Of a DNA stretch of 64,000 bases, positions 56,910-64,000 are shown piece by piece. The stretch lies in contig CAMWRV010000003.1 of NCBI GenBank assembly GCA_947176745.1, positions 1 through 64,000 on the forward strand, written 5' to 3'. A program made the translations under genes and the position numbers. How positions within the stretch are numbered: position 1 is the first letter of the stretch; the number at the start of each line of letters is the position of its first letter. A model generated the notes under the pieces. That model searched no databases. It was given only the letters and a program-made list of their open reading frames with translations, and was not told the DNA's origin. Source of the stretch: an uncultured Muribaculaceae bacterium (GTDB lineage Bacteria; Bacteroidota; Bacteroidia; Bacteroidales; Muribaculaceae).

Positions 56910-59345
56910 TCAGAACTCTACAGACAGACGGACGTTGAACTGTCTTCGCGTCAGATAATTCGGCACGGCGTACTGTATGTTGTTGACATCAGTCACCCAA
57001 TAGTAGCTGCTGACGTTGGCGATATCAAGAAGATTAAACACATCCACACCGAGCACTATGCTTTTGAAATGACGCAGAAAATTCTTCGGGCGCTCATTGT
57101 CTGACGGTGCACCGACAAACTGCCAGCTCAATCCGATATCCACCCTCTTGTAGGCCGGAGCCCTGAAATACGACACGGCTCTGCTCGTATGAGGCGGAGT
57201 CATGGTGAGACCGTCGGAGAAGACACCCCTCAGACTGAATTTCAATTTCGGAAACTTCGGAAAGTAATCCGTGAAATATGCAGTGACAGCATACCTCTGG
57301 TCGCTCGGCAGCGGCACCTTCTTTCCGTCAAGATCCTGACTGGTCTTCATCAGCGAGAAGCTGATCCATGAATCGCTTCCCTCTACAAACTGGCCGAACA
57401 GTTTGAAGTCGAGACCCATAGTATATCCCTTGGAGTCATTGCGTCCGGAATAACTTATCTTCAGATTGTCGTACTCATACGATATCAGATCGGAGAGATT
57501 TTTATAATACGCCTCTCCTGTCAGCTTGAAAGGTCTATTCATGGCTCGGAACGTATAATCCGCCCCTATTATGAACTGGAGACTGCGGGGAGACTTTATG
57601 TCTCGGTTAAGAGCGATCACGCAGTTGCCGAAATCATCTTCGGTCATCTGGCGGTATTCCTTATAAAACGGCGACTGATAATAAAGACCTGCTCCGATAC
57701 GGTAGTACCAGTTGGGATAATCCACAGGATTGAGCGAGAAATTCACCCTTGGAGAAACGAGAAACTCACGGTTGAAGCCATTGTATGAAAACCGTAGCCC
57801 GGCATTGAGCGTCATGTATGCGAAATTGCTGCTCATATAGACAGCATCTTCCACATAGGCATGAAATCTGTTGACGCTGATATTCTGCCGCGAGCTGAGA
57901 TTATAGACAAGATGCACTCCTTCCGGAAGAGTGGGCAATGAATATCCGGCCGAATCACGCCATTCCCATTCCTTGGTTCTGTCGTGAAACCGCTCGGTCT
58001 GATACCCTATGCCGTAGCTGATATTGTTGGCACGGAATTTCGTGGTGCCTTTAAGCGACACCTGGAATACCGATGTCTTGAGACGGTTGCGCGAATGCTC
58101 CATATATTTGCCGACACCAAGCTCTCCGCCTATGCCGTCTTCGCCTGACGTGCCGGCCTGATTGAGCCAATACTCTCCGGAAATATCATATGTGACAAGC
58201 TCGTTCGAAAGAAAACCTGAGACACCGAGCGAAAAACTTGTGGCCTTGTTATAGCGGTATGTCGCCTGCAGAGAACCGAGATACGTCTCGAACTTGTCTT
58301 TCTCCTCGCCGTCGAAATAGACCCTGAAACTCTTGGCGTCTTCCGAAGTTCCGAAAGTAGTCTCGCGATCCTGCGGCCTGAAATTAAAATGATTTAGAGA
58401 GATATTTCCGAGCAGGTTGATGGTCCAGCGTTCACTGGGCTTGTAGTTCATATTGGTCTGAAAATCGAAATAGACCGGGTCATACTCACCCTTGGTATCC
58501 ATTGTCGAGAGAAGCGAATTGTTCTTTTTGAAACGCACTCCCGACAACTGAGAGAACTTACCGGAGTTCGTGCCGACAGTGGCCGAAGCACCCATAAGGC
58601 TTGCGGAAACCGCCCCCTCGAACGCCTCCGGCTCACGGTAAGTGATATCAAGAGCTGACGACATTTTGTCGGCATAACGCGCCGGGAAGCCGCCCGATGA
58701 AAATCGGATGTTGCCTACCATGTCCGGATTGATGACACTCAGTCCCTCCTGCTGGCCGCTTCGCACGAGTTGCGGACGATATATCTCCATGCCGTTGATG
58801 TAGACGGAATTCTCGTCGAACGATCCTCCCCTGACAGAATATTGCGAACTCATCTCGTTCGACGAATTCACACCAGGCATGGTTGTGATAAGAGCCTCCA
58901 CGCTTCCTCCCGACACATCGGGCGAAAGCTTGTAACTCTCCGTATTGAGGGTCTGCATGCCATTTGAATTCTGACGATAGCCTATTACCTCGATTTCGCG
59001 CAGATCGACATCGAGCGGATAAAGCCGTATATTGAGAGTAAGCTCACCTTTGGGATTGACAAGCTTATGATGCACTGTCTTGAATCCGATGCAGCTGTAA
59101 ATCACCTCTATCGTATCTTTCTGTGCAACCGACAGCGAATAATAACCTTTGAGATCCGTGTTTGTTCCGATCGCTGAATTCGCCACACGCACTGTGGCGA
59201 ATTCTACCGGACTGTCGTCACTGTCGACGACTTTGCCTGATATTCTGACATTGTCCGCACCCGCCTTAAGGAAGCAGAACGCCAAAATCAATATGATAAC
59301 CGCTGAATTTCTCATTTCAAAATAAAAACGTGTCTGTGACACCAT
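56910..59345 (-). CDS. TonB-dependent receptor with carboxypeptidase-like N-domain
   Basis: VRISGKVVDSDDSPVEFATVRVANSAIGTNTDLKGYYSL...LITTMPGVNSSNEMSSQYSVRGGSFDENSVYINGMEIYRPQ. Confidence 0.92.
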   Translation of the reverse strand: MVSQTRFYFEMRNSAVIILILAFCFLKAGADNVRISGKVVDSDDSPVEFATVRVANSAIGTNTDLKGYYSLSVAQKDTIEVIYSCIGFKTVHHKLVNPKGELTLNIRLYPLDVDLREIEVIGYRQNSNGMQTLNTESYKLSPDVSGGSVEALITTMPGVNSSNEMSSQYSVRGGSFDENSVYINGMEIYRPQLVRSGQQEGLSVINPDMVGNIRFSSGGFPARYADKMSSALDITYREPEAFEGAVSASLMGASATVGTNSGKFSQLSGVRFKKNNSLLSTMDTKGEYDPVYFDFQTNMNYKPSERWTINLLGNISLNHFNFRPQDRETTFGTSEDAKSFRVYFDGEEKDKFETYLGSLQATYRYNKATSFSLGVSGFLSNELVTYDISGEYWLNQAGTSGEDGIGGELGVGKYMEHSRNRLKTSVFQVSLKGTTKFRANNISYGIGYQTERFHDRTKEWEWRDSAGYSLPTLPEGVHLVYNLSSRQNISVNRFHAYVEDAVYMSSNFAYMTLNAGLRFSYNGFNREFLVSPRVNFSLNPVDYPNWYYRIGAGLYYQSPFYKEYRQMTEDDFGNCVIALNRDIKSPRSLQFIIGADYTFRAMNRPFKLTGEAYYKNLSDLISYEYDNLKISYSGRNDSKGYTMGLDFKLFGQFVEGSDSWISFSLMKTSQDLDGKKVPLPSDQRYAVTAYFTDYFPKFPKLKFSLRGVFSDGLTMTPPHTSRAVSYFRAPAYKRVDIGLSWQFVGAPSDNERPKNFLRHFKSIVLGVDVFNLLDIANVSSYYWVTDVNNIQYAVPNYLTRRQFNVRLSVEF

Positions 59346-59613
59346 TATTATTTCACCTGTGTTTCTGCCGTCGGATACGTGCAGATGGCGTTTTTAGGAA
59401 AAAATAACAGTTCTGTTTAAAACCAAATTGTTAAATTTGCAAAAATTTTCGGAACTACCCCTGTCAAAACAGTTATGACGATGATAAATTTGGCGTTATA
59501 ATTGTTATAGTTTACGGAGAGGAATATATCCGCCCGTCTACGGAATCACCGTCAGTCACGATTACCGGATTGAACTTCTTCGAATCATGATTCAGAATAT
59601 TATTTACAACAGC

Positions 59614-60009
59614 ATGACAAACCTGACAAACGGAACAGAGGAAACAGGAGAACAAATATCTGTCTCTCTTGAGAATGCCATCATCGAGGCCATCCGCAAC
59701 CGCAAGGGAACAAAAATCACGGAGATCGATTTCCGAGGGCTTGAGACGGCTCCGGCCAGAAAATTCATAATCTGCCAGGGCAACTCCACATCACAGGTGT
59801 CTTCGGTTGCCGACAATGTCCGCGAGGAAGTGCGTGAGAATCTCGGCATAAAGCCATATAACTACGACGGCTACCGAAACTCCCAGTGGATTGTGATCGA
59901 TTATGGCAATGTGATGGTTCATGTGTTCCTGCCTGACACAAGAGAATTCTACAATATCGAGGATCTGTGGAGCGACGCCAGACTCACTGTCCTCCCCGAT
60001 CTTGACTGA
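59614..60009 (+). CDS. rsfS: ribosome silencing factor
   Basis: IIEAIRNRKGTKITEIDFRGLETAPARKFIICQGNSTSQVSSVADNVREEV...SQWIVIDYGNVMVHVFLPDTREFYNIEDLWSDA. Confidence 0.95.
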   Translation: MTNLTNGTEETGEQISVSLENAIIEAIRNRKGTKITEIDFRGLETAPARKFIICQGNSTSQVSSVADNVREEVRENLGIKPYNYDGYRNSQWIVIDYGNVMVHVFLPDTREFYNIEDLWSDARLTVLPDLD

Positions 60010-60058
60010 GGCCAGGGGCCTTTTGAAAAAGCATATACACTCAACACTACGGAATTAT

Positions 60059-62128
60059 ATGAAACTCCCCAAACCAGGTAAAAACAGAAATCAGGACAGG
60101 AGGCCACTGTTCAACATGTATTGGATGTATGGTCTTATCATCCTGTCGCTGCTTGCACTATACTATTTTCAGGACGGCTCGCAGACCAAAGACGTGGACT
60201 GGTCTGATTTCGAAAAAGCCGCGCTGGCCGGAGACATGGACAAAATCATGGTGTTTGCCCAGAACGGCACAGCCGAAGGTTTTCTGACCGAACAGGGAGC
60301 CAAGAACCAGAATTTCGACATGTCACCCCAGATGACAGGTGACAAAAAGATAAAGACCACCATCCCCTCGTCCGACAAAATCCAGGACAAGATCGACAGT
60401 TGGAACGCGAAGCTGTCGGCAGAAGGAAGGCCTGAGATAAAAGTCAATTACGAGAAAGGGAGCGACCTTATGAAAGTGATCTGGTATTTCGGTCCGATCA
60501 TACTCATAATCGTCGTCATGGTGTTCATGTCCAGACGCATGTCGGGCGGAGCCGGAGGCACCGGAGGAATCTTCAATGTAGGTAAATCCAAAGCCACTGT
60601 CTTTGACAAGAACAACGGCACCAACGTGACATTCAAGGATGTGGCCGGTCTTGCGGAAGCCAAAGTCGAGATTGAGGAGATCGTAGAATTTCTTAAAAAC
60701 CCGCAGAGATACACCGAACTCGGTGCAAAAATTCCAAAGGGAGCACTTCTTGTCGGCCCTCCGGGAACCGGCAAGACGCTGCTTGCAAAGGCAGTTGCCG
60801 GCGAGGCAGACGTGCCGTTTCTGTCTGTATCAGGTTCTGACTTTGTCGAGATGTTTGTCGGAGTCGGAGCCGCCCGCGTAAGAGACCTGTTCAAGCAGGC
60901 CAAAGAGAAAGCACCATGCATCGTATTTATCGACGAGATCGATGCTGTCGGTCGCGCACGCGGACGCAATCCGAATATGGGCTCGAACGACGAACGGGAG
61001 AATACACTTAACCAGATGCTTACTGCCATGGACGGATTTCAGTCGAACAACGGCGTAATCTGTCTTGCCGCCACCAACCGTGCAGATATGCTCGACAAGG
61101 CTCTTCTCCGTCCCGGTCGCTTCGACCGTCAGATTTATGTGGATCTTCCGGAGCTGTCCGACAGGGTTGAGATATTCAACGTGCATCTTCGCAACATCAA
61201 ATGCAACAGCAAGCTCGATGTCGAGCAGCTGGCACGTCAGACACAAGGGTTCTCGGGCGCAGACATAGCCAACGTCTGCAACGAGGCCGCCCTTATAGCC
61301 GCCCGCTACAATAAGGATTCGGTCGACTGGAGCGATTTCATGAAAGCTATCGACAGAATAGTCGGAGGGCTTGAGAAAAAATCGCGCATTATAACCGACG
61401 AAGAGAAGGTGGCGATCGCCACACATGAGGCCGGACACGCCACTATCACATGGATGACCAAATATGGCAATCCGCTTGTGAAGGTGACAATCGTTCCTCG
61501 TGGCCGCGCGCTCGGAGCCGCATGGTATGCTCCTGAGGAACGGCAGATAATTCCCACTCAGGCTCTTCTTGACACCATGTGCGGACTTCTCGGCGGACGT
61601 GCCGCCGAAGACCTCTTTCTCGGACAAATCGGCACGGGAGCAAGCGACGACCTTGAGAAATGCACCAAGATTGCCCGTTCTCTCGTACTTGTATATGGGA
61701 TGAGCGAAAAACTGCCCAACCTCAACTACAATGACTCGACCGGACAAGAGATGGGATTTACAAAACCATACTCCGACGAGACCGCCAGAACCATCGACGC
61801 CGAAGTGATGAGGATTGTAAACGAGCAATATGAGCGTGCGAAAAATATTCTGAGAGAATATGCCCGACAGCACAATCAGATACGCGATCTTCTTGTTGAA
61901 AAAGAAGTGATCTTCCACGATGACGTGGAAAAAATACTCGGCAAGCGCCAGTGGAAATCCAGAACAGACGAAATAATCGAGATAAACAGAAAAGAGGAGG
62001 CCGACAGAAAAGTCAAAGCCATAGAAGCCTCGACTCCGGAAAAGGAGAACAGTCGTGGCAGTCTTCCCCTGCCTGAAGATTCGGATGATTCTGATGACGC
62101 AGGCACGCCTCCGCCGTTCAATAAATAA
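60059..62128 (+). CDS. ftsH: ATP-dependent zinc metalloprotease
   Basis: [59 protein letters not shown]...[10 protein letters not shown]. Confidence 0.97.
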   Translation: MKLPKPGKNRNQDRRPLFNMYWMYGLIILSLLALYYFQDGSQTKDVDWSDFEKAALAGDMDKIMVFAQNGTAEGFLTEQGAKNQNFDMSPQMTGDKKIKTTIPSSDKIQDKIDSWNAKLSAEGRPEIKVNYEKGSDLMKVIWYFGPIILIIVVMVFMSRRMSGGAGGTGGIFNVGKSKATVFDKNNGTNVTFKDVAGLAEAKVEIEEIVEFLKNPQRYTELGAKIPKGALLVGPPGTGKTLLAKAVAGEADVPFLSVSGSDFVEMFVGVGAARVRDLFKQAKEKAPCIVFIDEIDAVGRARGRNPNMGSNDERENTLNQMLTAMDGFQSNNGVICLAATNRADMLDKALLRPGRFDRQIYVDLPELSDRVEIFNVHLRNIKCNSKLDVEQLARQTQGFSGADIANVCNEAALIAARYNKDSVDWSDFMKAIDRIVGGLEKKSRIITDEEKVAIATHEAGHATITWMTKYGNPLVKVTIVPRGRALGAAWYAPEERQIIPTQALLDTMCGLLGGRAAEDLFLGQIGTGASDDLEKCTKIARSLVLVYGMSEKLPNLNYNDSTGQEMGFTKPYSDETARTIDAEVMRIVNEQYERAKNILREYARQHNQIRDLLVEKEVIFHDDVEKILGKRQWKSRTDEIIEINRKEEADRKVKAIEASTPEKENSRGSLPLPEDSDDSDDAGTPPPFNK

Positions 62129-62437
62129 TAATGTTATCGCGGACTTGAGTGTCCGCGATAATTTTACAGATTCTGAAAACTCAAATCCAAATATTAGTTT
62201 TACAAATTACCTAAAATTGTCCTTTTACACGCAATTTGAGTCTAAAACGGAAATTAAGAGGCAAATTTTTAGTAGTTTTGCAAATCATTTCGGATTTGAA
62301 AGCCAAAATCCTCCTACAGGTAAAGAGAAACAGCGTCTTATCCGCATATGCCGGGATGCGACGGCACCCCCGATGTGTCACGGCTTGTATTAGAAAAAAT
62401 ATATCTAACAAGAACAATACATAAAAAAATTCAGCTC

Positions 62438-63556
62438 ATGACTATCAGAAGAATGAATGGACTGATGTTGCCTGCTGTGGCAATAATCATGTTGATGCCC
62501 TCATGTAAGGGTAATCAGAACCAGCAGCAACAGCAGGTTCCCGAACTTGCAGTTCTTACAGTAAGCGAAGAAAGCACTACACTCCAGTCGGGCATGCCCA
62601 CAACTCTCGAAGGAGAGAACGATGTCGAGATACGTCCGCAAATACAGGGATTTCTTACCAAAGTCTGTGTCGAGGAAGGACAGAAAGTAACCAAAGGACA
62701 GACCCTCTTCACGATCGACCAGGTGTCGCTTCAGGCAGCTGTCGACGCAGCCCAGGCAGCAGTGGCAGTTGCCCAGGCGAATGTCAACACAGCGACCACA
62801 AACATGAACAACAACAAGATGCTGTTCGAGAAAAACATTATAAGCCAACCGGCCTACCAGACATCGGTCGACGCATACAACGCGGCAAAAGCACAGTACA
62901 ACCAGGCTATGGCAAACCTGACAAGCGCACGCAAAAATCTGTCGTATTCGGTTGTTACCGCACCAGCATCGGGTGTTGTCGGCAGCATAGATTTCCGTGA
63001 GGGATCGCTGGTATCCCCTACATCGCTTCTCACCGTGCTGTCAAACAACAGCGACATGCGCGCCACATTCTCGCTCAATGAGAAAGAAATCCTCGCGCTG
63101 ACCGACGACGGCAAAAGATCACTTCAGGAAGCAATAAAACTCATGCCTCAGGTGACGCTTACACTTGCCAACGGAGAGAAATATCAGTATCCGGGCAAGA
63201 TAGTGTCGATATCAGGCGTGATCGACCCATCGACAGGCAGCGCCACGGCCAAGGCTATCTTTCCCAATCCTGACGGCATGCTCCACAGTGGGAATACCGG
63301 CAAGGTCATGATTCCGCGCACGCGTGCCAATTCGATCCTCATTCCTCAGGCTGCCACATATGAGATGCAGGATATGAAATTCGTATATGTAGTGAACGAC
63401 AGCAACAAGGTAAAATCGCGTGCCATCCAGATCGCAGACGAGAACGACGGGCAGAACTACATCGTCATCGGGGGTCTTCAGCCCGGCGAGCGTATCGTGA
63501 CCGAGGGTGTCGGCATCACAGTCAAGGATGACATGACCATCAAACCCAAGAAATAA
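62438..63556 (+). CDS. RND efflux periplasmic adaptor subunit
   Basis: EGENDVEIRPQIQGFLTKVCVEEGQKVTKGQTLFTID...APASGVVGSIDFREGSLVSP. Confidence 0.95.
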   Translation: MTIRRMNGLMLPAVAIIMLMPSCKGNQNQQQQQVPELAVLTVSEESTTLQSGMPTTLEGENDVEIRPQIQGFLTKVCVEEGQKVTKGQTLFTIDQVSLQAAVDAAQAAVAVAQANVNTATTNMNNNKMLFEKNIISQPAYQTSVDAYNAAKAQYNQAMANLTSARKNLSYSVVTAPASGVVGSIDFREGSLVSPTSLLTVLSNNSDMRATFSLNEKEILALTDDGKRSLQEAIKLMPQVTLTLANGEKYQYPGKIVSISGVIDPSTGSATAKAIFPNPDGMLHSGNTGKVMIPRTRANSILIPQAATYEMQDMKFVYVVNDSNKVKSRAIQIADENDGQNYIVIGGLQPGERIVTEGVGITVKDDMTIKPKK

Positions 63557-63603
63557 GTACATCCACACCTGCCTCCAGCGAAGGAGACAGACAAACAGCC
63601 ATT

Positions 63604-64000
63604 ATGAAACTATCCACATTTATCAATCGTCCGGTACTCTCGACGGTAATCTCGATATTTATCGTGATATTCGGAGCCCTGGGTCTGATGACATTGCCAG
63701 TAGAGCAATACCCCAACATCGCGCCCCCGACCATTCGAGTAAGTACCACCTACACCGGAGCAAACGCACAGTCTGTGCTTAACTCCGTCATCGCCCCTCT
63801 CGAGGAGCAGATAAATGGCGCCGAGAACATGGACTACATGTATTCATCGGCCACAAACAACGGATCCGCCGACATCGACATATACTTCAAATCAGGAATG
63901 GACCCCGACATGGCGGCAGTCGACGTGCAGAACCGTGTTGCCAAAGCAGCGAGTTTCCTGCCCTCTGAGGTGAATCAGGTCGGCGTCACGACACAGAAAC
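63604..64000 (+). CDS. RND efflux permease (AcrB-like), truncated by window end
   Basis: Hand translation MKLSTFINRPVLSTVISIFIVIFGALGLMTLPVEQYPNIAPPTIRVSTTYTGANAQSV; open to the end of the window. Confidence 0.95.
   Translation, partial: MKLSTFINRPVLSTVISIFIVIFGALGLMTLPVEQYPNIAPPTIRVSTTYTGANAQSVLNSVIAPLEEQINGAENMDYMYSSATNNGSADIDIYFKSGMDPDMAAVDVQNRVAKAASFLPSEVNQVGVTTQK

Noticed and set aside
60830-61918. 362-aa minus-strand ORF opposite ftsH
   Set aside because: Antisense to well conserved AAA/protease codons; no motif support.

Overview
The window is Bacteroidales-type chromosome (Muribaculaceae/Bacteroides-like gene content, TAnnTTTG promoters, T9SS sorting domains). A prophage or phage-derived island occupies about 1-7,910. 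It carries seven intact tRNA genes plus one lacking the anticodon arm, a small membrane protein, two unknown genes, a composite protein with a C-terminal DUF2829/Tad2-like domain, and a terminase large subunit interrupted in its Walker A motif by a LAGLIDADG intein with class-3 (W-C-T) features. It also carries a gp36-like connector with chitin-binding-like repeats and a tyrosine integrase next to a host tRNA-Gln(CTG), the probable attachment site. From about 8 kb to 64 kb the content is mostly housekeeping (rpoD, dcp, nadC, nfo, serC, serA, pcrA/uvrD-like, nspC, nrdD/nrdG, rel/spoT, hisS, rsfS, ftsH, RND efflux). Accessory features there are a fimbrillin operon (DUF3575 / Mfa2-like / beta-helix fimbrillin) with a long structured leader, and a CotH gene flanked by two versions of a palindromic repeat. 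The strongest candidates for follow-up are the composite Tad2 protein, the TerL class-3-like intein and the armless tRNA. All family calls are by eye from motifs; no searches were run.
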